Numbered from the stretch's first letter, positions 32,397 to 43,953 are shown. The stretch is 64,000 nt of DNA from Coenobita brevimanus (GCA_032717465.1 CM064632.1:24868101-24932100); one strand, 5' to 3'. A program made the numbers and translations. The notes: generated by a model from the sequence alone, not told the origin.

Positions 32397-33410
32397 TTAA
32401 GACCCTCGATTTTTGCCGGAGAGAGGAAGGAGTTGGAGGAAAGAGGAGAAGCGAGGGAAGGAAGTGTGAGGGATGTATGAAGGAAGAGGAGAGAAAAAAG
32501 AAGACATGGAAAGAGGTAGGATGGAAGAATGTAGAGGGGGAAGGGGAGAGAGGGAGGAAGGCAGGAAGATGCGAGAGGAAAATAATAATAGGGGAAGGGA
32601 AGAAGGAAAACAGAGAAGAGGAAGTGAGATGAAAAACGGAAAGAAGTTGGAGGGAAAATGGAAAGAGGAGTTAGTAAAGATTGAAAGAAGAGAGACAGGA
32701 GAAAGAAAGAAGTGAGCAGGATGATGGTAGGGAGGAGAGAAAAGAAGAGAGGAAGATGTGAAGAGTAAGAAGAGGAGAAGGGACAAAAAGTGGTAGGGAA
32801 GTGGGAAAGAGCTGAAAGGGAAGAAGAAAAAACTAAGAGGAATGAGGAGAAAGTGGGTGGGAAAAGAAAAAAAAAGTTTGGCAAGAGGGAAAGAAGGAAA
32901 TGATAGCAGATAAGACAATAGCAATGAGATGAAAAGTAATGACAGAAATGGAGAAGAAGAGAGAGAGAGAAATGTGGAGCCATAGTGAAGAGAAAATAAC
33001 AAACAACAAAAAGAACAAGAAAACGTGATGAGAGTAAGGGAAGTGTTAGAAAATGTGACGGGTAGGGGATGACTTGTATAAGGATGAAGAAGTGGAAGAG
33101 GGAAAGCTACAGGGAGAGAGAAAGTAAAGAGAGGAAAACTGAGAGACGAGCAGGAAAGAATTAAGGAAATAAAGAAAAAAGAAGCCCAAGGGGATGAAAA
33201 TGCCCGGGAAATGGCGAAAAAAGGGAGGAAAGGAAAAGTGACAAGCAAGAGGGGTGAGGAGGTGGGAGATGAGGAAGGCCATTTTGGAATTGATAGGAGA
33301 AGGGAGACCACGAAGAACTGAAGAAAGAAGGGAAAAGAAGATGAAAAGGGAAAACAAGTAACAGCAGTGGAAATATGGGGAGAGACGAGAGGGTAAAAAG
33401 TGATAGTAGA
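32397..33410. repeat. 1-kb polypurine (GGAAGA-rich) tract
   Basis: Over 1 kb the plus strand is nearly all A and G with rare T and C. The long minus-strand frames of 236 and 304 codons are Ser/Leu/Phe/Pro-rich composition products that overlap each other in different frames, and I do not regard them as genes. Confidence 0.88.
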
Positions 33411-33485
33411 GAAGAATGACCGAAAATCTGATAACAGATATGGTCCGAATGGTTTTAGTAAAGTTGCCTATACCTTTTTTACTTT

Positions 33486-33487
<2 letters not shown>

Positions 33488-33549
<62 letters not shown>
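33488..33549. repeat. (GT)n microsatellite
   Basis: About 31 GT units. Confidence 0.95.
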
Positions 33550-33553
<4 letters not shown>

Positions 33554-34125
33554 CTTGCTACTTCCCACATTGAACTTCCTCCTAGCACAGCTCCCGTGTG
33601 GTAAGGTAGCAGTAAAGCCTGCAGTTAACTCCACTCGTTAATAATTTTCTCTAAAGCTGAATAAAATCGTCTGGAGATGGCAAAAGTAGAGAGGCAGCAG
33701 TGAGGTTTAATTATTTATTTATTTTATTTATTTTTTACCAGACGAGGACCCTTGACACAACTCAGCTCAGTTAATGATTAAGTGTATCAAACTGTGTAGA
33801 GTCAATTTGTCAACTAATTCAGACAACTCATCCCAGCCTCATAACTAAGGTCCATCGAATTTCATGCCTAGCGATTTCGTCTCCCAAGCTGTGGAAGTGG
33901 CCCGGTACCGTCGCATGAAAACTGACCATAAAAATGGGGTTAAGAGGCCATGGGAAGCGAGTCGGCCCGGGAGAATAATGACATAAAAATATCTCTGCAG
34001 TTACTCTCAGCGCCTAACCTGTAAATTACTGAGCATAATACCTTTGCAACTGCTCAATATTCTGCAAATGAGCTATTCATCCAACCCCTTCAAGTATGGT
34101 GACGTCTTTTATCTTATTATTGCAC
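33550..34125. other. No gene seen
   Basis: Mixed sequence with a TTTATTTATTTA patch at 33710-33735. Confidence 0.35.
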
Positions 34126-34440
34126 CATCATTCACTCACCCGATGCAGTACTACCTTCTGGCGACTCTACTGCGATTGATAAGGTAGATGGTTCCCTGTA
34201 AAACTGGAAGCCATTTTTTCTACGTTGGGTGGAAACCATATAAGCAAATGTATACCCGATGGTCTAGTGGGTTAAGGCGCTCCAGTTCAATGTGGCCTGA
34301 TAATGTTTAAATCAGAGAATTGTTACAGTTTATTGGTCACATAATGTTGTTCACGGTCGAGTAACAGTCCACTGTCTCCTTCAATGCCTGAACTGAGTAG
34401 GCTAGCCCTAACGTCTACCATGCTAACAGCTTAATAAAGG
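34126..34440 (+). repeat. SINE-like dispersed repeat family B, copy 1
   Basis: Contains an A-box-like tRNA string GATGGTCTAGTGGGTTAAGGCGCT at 34257-34280 and ends AATAAAGGACTGGATGACGAATGG. The same landmarks in the same order (CACCATTCACTCAC, GATGGTCTAGTGGGTTAAGGCGCT, GAGTAG.CTAGCCC, AATAAAGGACTGG) occur at 37390-37660. No B box is convincing. Confidence 0.7.
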
Positions 34441-35195
34441 ACTGGATGACGAATGGATGGATGAATGCTAACTACGCACAATTTTACTCACCGTAGCGAA
34501 GATCTCTTGTAATAAACGGGAACAGATATATAAAGTCTTTATTTGCCTTTTCACTAAAAAGAAAAAAAAATGTAAAATTGCTTGTTATTAGCGAGAACAT
34601 TTTTTTTTTTTTTTTTTTTTTTGTCATAGTGAAGAATTTAACCTCATATATATCACTGAACGTTACCTAAGCAACGGTTGTCTTATATCCCTGCAATTGC
34701 TTTGATTCTCTCTTGCAACAAGGCTCGGACACTGAAGCTATTTCTTTAACTTATCCATAGGTAAGCAGCTCAAGGCAACTGCAGCGATATTATATACAGT
34801 TATTTGCAGAAGACGCAGTGAGACACTGAAAATATGTTGGTTTCAATTACTTACCAGCAACGAGGACGATTTCTCTATCCCATTCTTGTCATCACTTATT
34901 TATTAGATTTACCGGTAGTTCAGGGAAGACTTACCTGATTACATAACTGGACATTTGTACTAAGCACTTGCAAATGACTTCTAAATGAGCAATGGTGGAC
35001 TTATGAAATTTGTAACATTAGCGTTTATAATATTAGACAGACTGAAGGTGACTGCCAACTCTCAGGCTCCTGTGATTCATTTTCAACTGGATAAAAACGT
35101 CTGGTGTCAGCTGGAATAGGAAAGCCAATGTTGATAATGTTGAGGATGATCGTTATGATGGAGCTAATAATGACGAAGAAAACGATACACCACAC
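34441..35195. other. No gene seen
   Basis: AT-rich, with poly(T) at 34601-34622. Confidence 0.35.
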
Positions 35196-35202
35196 GATCA
35201 AG

Positions 35203-35332
35203 CACCACCACACATCAACAGACATCAGGCCATACCACACCACATCACACACATCAACAGACATCAGGCCATACCACACCACATCACACACATCAACAGA
35301 CATCAGACCATACCACACCACATCACACACAA
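35203..35332. repeat. 51-bp tandem repeat, about 2.5 copies
   Basis: ACATCAACAGACATCAGGCC then ATACCACACCACATCACACA repeats with a 51-bp period. CCACACC-rich degenerate sequence continues to about 35600. Confidence 0.92.
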
Positions 35333-36330
35333 CACCACAACGTCAAAACACAACACTCTAATCACAGCACAGAACCATTTCACACCACACCACATCACAC
35401 ACTACCCCAAGACGTATCATTATAACTTCAAAATACAATAACACGCTTACCACAGCACAGAATTACATTATACCTTTTCAATATACCACACCACACCACA
35501 CCACACCATACCTCACTCTACGCCATCACATCCAGCATATAACCTCCCCCCCCCACTACCACCATCACCATTACCACCACTCACTGCATACCACCAAAAC
35601 TCCACCACACAAACCCACATTTTAAATTCAGAAGAGTATAGACATACGGAGCTAGGCATTCATTTTGTTGCAATTCCAAAAACTCATGTAAATACTCAGG
35701 CCTGTATCAAGTTTCGAGAAATAAAAATGTTGGAAGGCGGAGAACGAAAGGGGGACCAGATCTGGGCCAGACAACCTGACTGGAGTAATTAAGAAAAATG
35801 CATTACTTTTGCCAAAAACACTGAAGTATTTTATATTATTTTACTTTTTACCTAAAAATGTGAGATACAGTTCCGGAAAATAATATCGGCAAATATTTCA
35901 AAGTCGATCGGGTTTTGAAACTCTTACGTACTATTTCTGACAAAGTGTGCTGCGTCTGGGGATCGCATCACTCGGTGTCAGAATGCACAACTCACAGTCA
36001 CGGTATTTCTCGTTGGGTAGTGGATCAATATTTATGTCCGCAACTGTACATGACGCTAGTGGGCGAGTGGCTAGAAATAAGTAGCTGCAGTGACAGGCTA
36101 GCGAAATTTCAGTCCACAAAAGGCAAACATAATTGGAGGTTATATGATAATGTAATGGCACCAAAGGGACGTTGGCTGTGCATCTACTTTTAAATGAACA
36201 AAACTATTATTATCTATCACCAAAATATATCTACCTTCACTCAGTACTTTCCTAGTCTACGCTCAGGTCCCTCCACTTTGTGGGGGATAATATGGGATTG
36301 TCTTCTTCCTTACTTATCTATTTTTTGTTG
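35333..36330. other. No gene recognised
   Basis: After CACACC-rich DNA (to 35620) the sequence is mixed. A plus-strand frame of 92 codons at 35915-36193 is open but has no motif I recognise. Confidence 0.35.
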
Positions 36331-36336
36331 ATGGTG

Positions 36337-36378
<42 letters not shown>

Positions 36379-36990
36379 TTATTTTTCTATTCACTCCTCG
36401 TAACTCCCTGTCCTCTATCCCACACCCTTCTCCCCTCCCTCCCTTACTCACTTTTTTACTCACCCACTTATATTCCATAATGACACTTCTCCCATTTCCT
36501 CACCATCTACTTCATCATTCTCTCTCTCTCTCTTAGCGGTCACCTACACAATTTCTTATCTCTTAAACACTCTCCCTCCCTACACTCTCTCTCCCTCTAC
36601 CGTAATCTCTTCTTCAGTCCCTCCCCCCCCATCTCTCATTCCTTGACCACTCTCCCTCATCAACTTTCATACTTCTTAATCATTCTCCTTCCCTGCCTGA
36701 CTCTTCCCCAACTCTCCCTCCCTCCCTCACATCTTACTCTCTTCCACTCGCTCACGGTCTCATTTCTTAATCTTTCTCTTCCTCGTTCAATCAGTCACTC
36801 GCATTTTTACCCACTCATTCACTTACTCTTTTACAATACTTAAACACTCAGTGCACTGCTCACTCTGTCTTACTTCATCAACGCTCCCAAGCTCTCTCAG
36901 CTCCTATTCCTTCCCCCCTTCCACTCTCTCTCTCTCTCTCTCTCTCTTGCACTATAATATCTCTTCATCACCCTCTCTTTCCCTCCTAAT
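36331..36990. repeat. Pyrimidine-rich tract with (CT)n runs
   Basis: CTCTCT runs at 36340-36375, 36518-36534 and 36925-36948 in a C/T-rich stretch. Confidence 0.8.
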
Positions 36991-37204
36991 GACCGGGAAC
37001 TAAGCGTCTTTCCCTGACTTCCAATTAGTCTGAAACGTAATGGCTTTGGACCCAGACGACAAGCCCATTTATATACAGCATTATTGTTTTACCACTTTTA
37101 ATGGGCTATGGGCCTCATTATTTTCGTCGAGGTTCATTTGTTATAATGATCCATAGATCTCATTATATTTTTTATTAATTATTCACTCTGAGTATTTGAA
37201 AAGC

Positions 37205-37295
37205 TAAATTACTGATGCATATAGAAAGATAGATAGACAGATAGATCGACAGATAGACAGAGAGATACAGATAGACAGATAGATAGATAGGCATG
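37205..37295. repeat. (GATA/GACA)n microsatellite
   Basis: ATAGATAGACAGATAG-type tetranucleotides. Confidence 0.85.
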
Positions 37296-37379
37296 TATGT
37301 ATTTCCACTTTTTAATGATCTCTGGCGTCATTCCTTTTCGTCTGTAATTATTATTTTTTTTTCTTAGCTACTGTTCGTG

Positions 37380-37665
37380 ATAGGTGCGGCGTCCACCATT
37401 CACTCACTTGATGTGATTCTAAACTGAGTATGAAGCCAAATGGCGTACTGTGACCCAGGATGGCATCAGCTGCCTGGGTGGTAACTATACAACAAAATGA
37501 CTTGTGATGGTCTAGTGGGTTAAGGCGCTTCAACGGTATGGCGCTCACATAATGCTACTCAGGGGCGTGTGAAGCTGGTAGCCCTTGTCTCAAATGTCAG
37601 GAATGAGTAGCCTAGCCCCGGGCCCGTACGCTTCTGATAGGGCAATAAAGGACTGGGTTACAAAT
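37380..37665 (+). repeat. SINE-like dispersed repeat family B, copy 2
   Basis: Second copy of the repeat at 34126-34440, with GATGGTCTAGTGGGTTAAGGCGCT at 37506-37529 and the end AATAAAGGACTGGGTTAC at 37645. Confidence 0.7.
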
Positions 37666-37879
37666 TTAGCGTAGCCGTTACCAATATCGAAAATGTCTGA
37701 AATTCTAAAACTGTCCATTTTATATCATCGTTTTTTCCTGCGTTTAATTGGTGTATTGGCATCTACATTTTTGCATCCAGAATTTAATAAGTTTTGTAAA
37801 TGATTACCGTATCCAAAGTCATATACCCTTTACAGTCTCCATCTATAGATAAAATTAGTTTACATTAAACTCTGTTGCA

Positions 37880-38165
37880 AGCACAGCAGTTCACTGTTAC
37901 GCCGACGGTAAACACAGCAGTCTAGTGTTAAACAAAACACAGCAGCTACTGTTAAAAAAGAAAACAGCAGTTTCTGTTTAACCGAGAGAAAATACACCTG
38001 GCACAGCTACAGAGAAAACACAGCAGTCTACTGCTAAACAAAGAAAAACACAGCAGCCACTTAAACCAACAGGAAACACAGCAGTCACAATTAAAAACAC
38101 AACAGTCTACTGTTAAACCGATAGGAAACACAGCAGTCACTTAAACCAATAACAAACACATCAAT
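37880..38165. repeat. About 30-bp AACACAGCAGTC tandem repeat
   Basis: Units AACACAGCAGTC.ACTGTTAAAC.GA.AGG repeat about nine times with variable length. Confidence 0.85.
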
Positions 38166-38314
38166 CCTTACAATCGAAAGAAGTCTACCTCACATATCCA
38201 TTCCGTCACCGTAACAACACTCTGGTATTTTATTCAGGCTGACACCAGACACTTTTCCTACAATGAGAGTTTTCCCAGCAGTCGGGTTAAAATCTATTAC
38301 AACTGGTCCTTTCC

Positions 38315-38475
38315 TTCTTTTTTAATCAAGGAAGAAGGAACCAAAGGCCAAGAGCCGGCAAGATGGTTCTCTTCAAAAAAAAAAAAAACAAGATAACAGG
38401 GAGCCAAATACAAGATCCGTTCATTTCGAGATGCCTGGACACACTGTGTTTGAAAGAGTGGAGATCAAAGCCAGT
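38315..38475 (-). repeat. LINE 3' end, truncated copy (same family as 45280-47681)
   Basis: GAAGAAGGAACCAAAGGCCA.GAGCC, then GAGCCAAATACAAGATC.GTTCATTTC.AGATGCCTGGACACAC match 45295-45415. Confidence 0.85.
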
Positions 38476-38800
38476 AAATAAGTTTAAATAACGAATGAAT
38501 ATTAAATAACGAATGAATAAGCTTAAATATCAGATAAAGAAGCTTAAATGTCGAATAAATAGGCTTAAATGTCAAATAAATAAGCATAAAAGTCGAATAA
38601 ATAGGCTTAAATATCAAATAAATATGCTTAAATGTCGAATAAATAGAATTAAATGACGAATAATTAAACTTAAATGTCGAATAAACTTAAATGTCGAATA
38701 AGTAGGCTAACTGTCAAATAAGTAAACTTAAATGTCGAATGAATAAACTAAATATGCTTAAATGTCGAATAAATAAACTTAAATATGGAAAAAATTCATG
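38476..38800. repeat. About 21-bp TAAATGTCGAATAAATAGGCT tandem repeat
   Basis: Roughly 15 degenerate units with AAATGTCGAATAA.TA. A CpG sits in most units. Confidence 0.88.
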
Positions 38801-39624
38801 TAAATATCGACTACATTCAACCTCCAATCACTACTTGAGAAATGACGCTAACTGGAAAGCCGTAATTTCTACTAGGGCGTTCCAATCACTAGACCAACAG
38901 GTGACTGAAAGAAGAAACGATCACTTAAAAGTAATAATTATCCCACATAACAATGGCATATTAAAATTTTCAGATAATGCATGAATGCTAGCTTAAAAAA
39001 CGAATATATTTTTAAAGAGGTGAGTGAAGTACCCGACCTAAATCATTCAGGCATCGCGCGAGTGTAGTAAAAATTTAAGGCTCTTTTCGGCAAATTCCTG
39101 TTTGATAATGGCGCATGGGTCCGGCATCCCTGCGTTATATCCTGGAAAAAATAAATGTGGGAAAAAAAGGGCAAAATTTTTGAAAGGTGGGGTATCAGCA
39201 TCCTCATTAACATTATAGGCTCGTTAGGCTTTGTTATATACCGTATCTATTGGGAAGGGTTTTCTGTTTACTATTTTCTAACCTACTTTTAATAGAGGTT
39301 CACTGTTTCCATGGTTACAGTGTTGTGTTTTGTTTTTAATTCCTGGTATCTCTGACGTTATCATTAAGTAGTTTGGGGTGGATGGGTAAATACATGTGCA
39401 TTCTTTAAAAACCCCTACACTAACAAATATCTCCTCCTGCACTAAATTATATCTTCTGGTTGTAGTAATAATAATATACGTTAAAAAGTCATCACTGAAG
39501 TAACTTTATACACTCTGCGGGATTTATTCTTCTCTTCTTCAAGGGAAGTTTATGATGATGATGATAATACTAAAACATTTTTATGCCTGCGTCGTGCGGA
39601 ATGAGAGCGGGTGTTGTTTTTTAA
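38801..39624. other. No gene recognised
   Basis: AT-rich; an 81-codon plus-strand frame at 38739-38984 partly overlaps the tandem repeat and has no recognised domain. Confidence 0.35.
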
Positions 39625-39627
39625 GGT

Positions 39628-39628
39628 C

Positions 39629-39714
<86 letters not shown>
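39628..39714. repeat. (GT)n microsatellite at a LINE 3' end
   Basis: About 43 GT units directly abutting the 3' terminus of the CR1/L2-like LINE. Confidence 0.95.
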
Positions 39715-39717
<3 letters not shown>

Positions 39718-39761
39718 CTTACCTAATTGTTCTTACCTAATTGTATCTTTACAGGAATGAG

Positions 39762-41880
39762 TCAAGCTCGTACTGTCCCGTGTCTTAAACCATATTTATC
39801 GTACATATCCTTAAATTTGTGAATTGTTTTGGCACACACTATTTCATCCGGTAGTGCATTCCATTGATCAATTGCTCTGTTTGGGAAACTGAATTTCCTT
39901 ACGTCTTTATCACCTCTCATGCAGTTTTTTGCAGTGTCCTCTTGCTGATGCTTCTCCATATGTTAAGTAATCATTTATGTCTATTTTCTCCTTTCCTGAT
40001 ATGCATTTATATAGCATTATCATGTCACCTCTTTTCCTTCTCTCCTGTAGTGTTGGTAGATTCAGTTTATTTAGTCTTTCTTGGTAGCTTAGGTCCCTTA
40101 AGCTTGGTATCCATCTTGTAGCGGCCCTTTGAACTTTTTCAATCTTGTCTATATGCTTTTTGAGATGAGGACTCCAGACTACTGATGCATATTCCAGGGT
40201 TGGTCTAATGAATGATGTTATTATCCTTCTTAGCATGTCTTCATTTATGTACGTGAATGCTATTCTCATATTTGCAAGCAGTGTATACATGTTCTGCACC
40301 TTCTCGCTGATGTGGTCAGCCGGAGATAGTCTGTTATTGATAATCACACCTAGGTCTTTCACTCTTTCTGATGTGTATAGGGTTTAATTTCCTAACTTAT
40401 ACTCCCAATCAGGTCTTTTTCCACTTTTACCAAACTTGATTACATGACACTTGTCCACATTGAATTCCATTTGCCATGTACTACTCCATTCATGAAGTTT
40501 ATTTAATTCTTCTTGTAGCTCTTTACAAGAGTCTGTGTTAGTAATTCTCCTTTGTATTTTTGCATCATCTGCAAACATATTCAGATAGCTCTCATTTCCA
40601 GTGTTACTGTTTATATCCATTTATATACACTAAAAACATGATTGGTGCCAGCACTAAACCCTGTGGTACTCCACTAGTCACTTCTTTCCATGATGAGTAG
40701 TTTCCTCTTAGTACTGTCCTCATTTCTCTTTTTATGAGAAAGTCTTGCATCCAACAAAACAGTTTGCCTCGAATTCCTCCTTGATGGTACAGTTTCCATA
40801 AAAGTCTTTGGTGTGGTACTGTGTCAAAAGCTTTCTTGAAATCTAAGTAGATACTGTCCACCCATCCTTCCCTTTCCTGTATTGTGTTTGTTACTCTGTC
40901 ATAGTAGCTCAACAGATTAGTAACACATGATTTTCCTTTTCTGAAACCAAACTGTCTTTCTGTTATCATACTGTGTTCTTCTAGATGATTTACCCAAGCT
41001 TTTCTTATAAGTTTTTCTAATACCTTGCTTACAACACTGGTCAGTGATACTGGTCGGTAGTTGAGTGGATTTTGTCTATTTCCTTTCTTGAATAAGGGGA
41101 CAATATTTGCTTTTTTCCAAATATCAGGTAGTTTACCTTGACTCAAGGATTTCTTGAAAATTAAAAATAATGGTTTACTTAACTCCTTTGCACATTCTCG
41201 TAATACCCAACATGAAATTTCATCAGGACCACTTGCTTTTCCTCTGTCTAATCTACTTAACTCCTCCTGTATTACTTTTTCTGCTATTTGTATATCTGGT
41301 AGTATGTGTGGACATGCGTGTTCACATAGTCCCTCTCAAAATTTTTTTCTTCTGTAAAAACTAATTGGAAATTCTTATTTAGTGCTTCACAAATATCTTT
41401 CTCTTGTGTATAAGTGATTCCCTCGTCTGTAATGGATTATATTATATCTTTTACTTTAGTTTTGCTTCTGATATAGCTGTAAAACAGCTTTGGTTGATCA
41501 CTACTTTTATTTATTATATCCTCCTCAAACTGTTTTGGGGCTTCCCTCCTTATTCTTGTACAGTCGTTTCTTGCCTGTTTGTAATTATTATACGTCCTTT
41601 CACTATTGTGTCTCTTGTATCTATTCCACAACAAATCTCTTCTTTCTTTTGATTTTTTACATTCTGTATTGAACCATTTCTGCATTTTCTTATCTGCTTC
41701 TTTGTGCTGTGGGATGTACTTCTGGACTCCTATTTCATAAAATTCACAGAATTTTTTATAGACAGCATTTAAGTCTTGTCCTCTAAGCTCATTTTCCCAA
41801 TCAACTTCTAAGAAATACTTCTTTAGGTCTTGATAATTTCCCTTTTTATAGTTTAGGCTCTTTTTGTATGTAACTATCAT
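39762..41880 (-). pseudogene. LINE ORF2, reverse transcriptase and C-terminal part
   Basis: Linker 41880-41437 (KMQKWFNTECKKSKERR, LWNRYKRHN). RT 41146-40604 with VPLFKKGNRQNPLNYRPVSL, ERQFGFRKGKS, YLDFKKAFDTVPH (catalytic Asp) and TSGVPQG. Continuation 40620-40384 with MFADDAKI, the catalytic box (FADD). Then 40362-39910 with VKDLGVIINNRLSP, RPTLEYASVVWSPH, IEKVQRAATRWI and LPTLQERRKRGDMIMLYKCI, and the terminal 39959-39762 with FSFPNRAIDQWNALPDE. These form the standard order of CR1/L2/jockey-type LINE reverse transcriptases, which copy the element RNA at the nicked target. Breaks are listed under the parent element. Confidence 0.9.
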
Positions 41881-42682
41881 TGCTGTTTACTATGTCATAT
41901 ACTATCCTGAAGTTATAATTTAGTACTGCATGATCGCTTTTGCCGAGTGGAGGGTGATATATTAAACTGTCAATATCATTTTCTTGCCTTGTAAATATTA
42001 GATCTAGCACTGAAGGTACATCAAGTCCTCTTTTTCTGGTGGTTTCCCTCACATGTTGTGCTAAGAAAAACTCTTGTACGAGATCCAGGAGCTTTTGGTC
42101 CCAACAGCTTTCTTGGCTATTTATATCTAGAGTATTCCAATTTATATTTGTATTGAAGTCCCCAGTTAGTATAATTCTTTCCGATTTCTCTTCCATTTTA
42201 TGTAGCAATGATCTTACACTCTGAATTGTACTCTCTGCCAGGTCCTCATATTCGTCTCTTTCCCATGTGTTTGATCTGGGTGGCATGTACAAATTGGCTA
42301 CAATTACTTTACCTTCAGATGTGTCGATCTCTACTGCAATCAGTTCTACTTGTGATGGTATATCTAGTTTTATTTCATTGACTTTTAGATTTTTCTTAGT
42401 TAATATTATAATTCCTCCTCCTTTTTTTAAATATCTGTCTCTTCTCCATATATTGTATTCCTCTAAGTTTAGTATGTCATCTGATATCCTTGGTATTAAT
42501 TTTGTTTCAGTTAGGCATATTATTTGTGGTTCATTTTCTCTGACATAATCATTCATCTCTAGTAATTTAGATACCATTCCATCCACATTTGAGTACATCA
42601 ACTTTATCATCTTGTTTATATACTTGTCATGACATGGTTCTACTACCTTCCTCCTTTTTCTTCCATCCTGTTTGTGTACCAC
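41846..42682 (-). pseudogene. LINE ORF2, endonuclease part
   Basis: 278 codons with the exonuclease-endonuclease-phosphatase fold motifs: MYSNVDGM at the first strand, IICLTETKL (metal-binding Glu), the GGGIIILTKK strand, ILTGDFNTNINW (GDFN box) and a closing KSDHAVL (SDH with catalytic His). It nicks target DNA to prime reverse transcription. The frame opens in a 40-bp overlap with ORF1 and is lost near 41860, before the linker. Intact up to that point. Confidence 0.9.
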
Positions 42683-43695
42683 TTTCGTACCTGCAATCCT
42701 ATTACTTTGTAAAAAAAAAATTTCTCCTTCTCCTCTTCTGATCTTCCCTCATTTTTTGTTTTTGCTTCCTCCCTTTTCTCTTTCAGTAATTCCAGTTCCT
42801 CTTGTGTTAGGCATCTTTTTATCCATACATTTTTGAACTCCTCTTTTTCCTTAAGATTCTTTGCATTTTTTAGTATCTCTTCCACAGTGTTTACACTCTG
42901 GAAAGTCACCTTTAGAGGTCTTGTCTTGCTTTTCTCGTATTTCCCTAACCTTTTGTATTCCTCTATGTCTTTACTACAGATTTCCTCTGATACTTCTTTC
43001 AGTGAGCTCATTACATTTGCCATCTCCTTTTTGTCTCTTGTGATCTTGTTTTTAACTTCTTCCTTTTCTATACCAGTGATTACTATTGATTTGTTTATCT
43101 CTACTGAATCTCTGACTAACTTTGGATTGTTTTGGATTATTCTTTTCACCTCCTTTTTAATGCTTTTTTCCTCCACCCTTGTTTCTAAGTCTTTCTTTAT
43201 TTTCACCATTTCAGCATACGTGGTTTCTACATCATTTTTGTAGCTTTGCACAGCTTCATTCACTTGTGTTATCTTCTCCTCAATATCACTGCTCTGGTCA
43301 ATAAGACTGCTAACTTGCCTAATTGTCTCTGTGTCATTTTTGAACTCTTCCATAACACTCTCGTGATTGACTACTGTACTTGCCATTTCACTCATTTTCT
43401 TCCTAAGTGTACTCAATTCCACTGTTAGTTCACTGATGGTTGTGTCTTTCTTATTGGCCTCCCTTCCTAGTTTTTCTATTTCTTCCTTTTGCAAGTGCAT
43501 CTGCTTCTTTATTTCATCAATTTCATTTTTGAAAGCCATTTCTACTTTGTTTACACGTTCAACCAGTCTATTGTGAGTCTCTACTTCAACCAGTTCTTGG
43601 TAGAAATCATCATTTTGCTTTTCACCCTTATCCCTTTTCTTTTCCAAATTTGTTTTACTGAAGTATGTATCCATTTTGCAATACTTAAAGTGCAA
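42643..43695 (-). CDS. LINE ORF1 (coiled-coil RNA-binding protein)
   Basis: 350 uninterrupted codons. Residues of about 45-190 form a long charged heptad-rich region (KVEMAFKNEIDEIKKQMHLQ, LSTLRKKMSEMAS) predicted as coiled coil, used for multimerisation. Residues of about 200-300 hold VITGIEKEEVKN and the basic RPLKVTFQSVNTVEEILKNA segment, resembling the RNA-binding half of LINE ORF1 proteins. The C-terminus VIGLQVRKWYTNRM is a conserved end in related crustacean elements as I recall them. Lys/Glu-rich composition. Just upstream of the overlap with ORF2 the minus strand has a T10 run (42711-42720). Acts as nucleic-acid chaperone of the LINE particle. Confidence 0.75.
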   Translation of the reverse strand: MHFKYCKMDTYFSKTNLEKKRDKGEKQNDDFYQELVEVETHNRLVERVNKVEMAFKNEIDEIKKQMHLQKEEIEKLGREANKKDTTISELTVELSTLRKKMSEMASTVVNHESVMEEFKNDTETIRQVSSLIDQSSDIEEKITQVNEAVQSYKNDVETTYAEMVKIKKDLETRVEEKSIKKEVKRIIQNNPKLVRDSVEINKSIVITGIEKEEVKNKITRDKKEMANVMSSLKEVSEEICSKDIEEYKRLGKYEKSKTRPLKVTFQSVNTVEEILKNAKNLKEKEEFKNVWIKRCLTQEELELLKEKREEAKTKNEGRSEEEKEKFFFYKVIGLQVRKWYTNRMEEKGGR

Positions 43696-43951
43696 AGCAT
43701 GTACTCACAATCTCCGTGTTGTTGTAGTCTAAACAAACCTCAGAGATGACTCAGCGTATTCTTTCGTCTTGGTTCTATTTCCTGTTTGAACAAGTCTTGT
43801 TTAAACTTTTTTTTTCCTTTTAATAATGAACAATCATTTAGTCTAACCTGGTACTGAGTTTGACTCATACAAAGATACTATTTAGGTAATGCCACTGGCC
43901 GTGATGATTTGGTACGGAGTGCCGGTGTCGCACGTCCGCCTAGATTGAATC

Positions 43952-43953
<2 letters not shown>

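Larger units (their letters stand above)
39715..43870 (-). mobile_element. CR1/L2-like LINE, near full length, inactive
   Basis: Minus-strand order: ORF1 (43695-42643), apurinic-type endonuclease (42682-41846), linker, reverse transcriptase (about 41400-40384) and C-terminal domain (40362-39762). The 3' terminus on the minus strand ends with a 14-bp tandem duplication AATTAGGTAAGAAC and then (AC)n. The 5' end is not defined; about 43740-43870 is upstream of ORF1. A truncated second copy of its 3' end lies at 25277-25375. ORF2 has frameshifts near 41860, between 41437 and 41146, near 40612 and near 39940, and a TAA near 40384, so it is dead. Confidence 0.88.

Noticed and set aside
32273..33311. 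Long minus-strand ORFs of 236 and 304 codons over the polypurine tract
   Set aside because: Ser/Leu/Phe/Pro-rich in overlapping frames, no domain, and stop-free only because the strand lacks the bases needed for stops.
35025..35330. Repeat protein MSVDVCDVVWYGL on the minus strand
   Set aside because: The 51-bp tandem repeat is a multiple of three, so any frame repeats; no independent coding evidence.
35915..36193. 92-codon plus-strand ORF as a small gene
   Set aside because: No motif, no splice or promoter context, length consistent with chance.
38739..38984. 81-codon plus-strand ORF as a gene
   Set aside because: Begins inside a tandem repeat and has no recognised domain.
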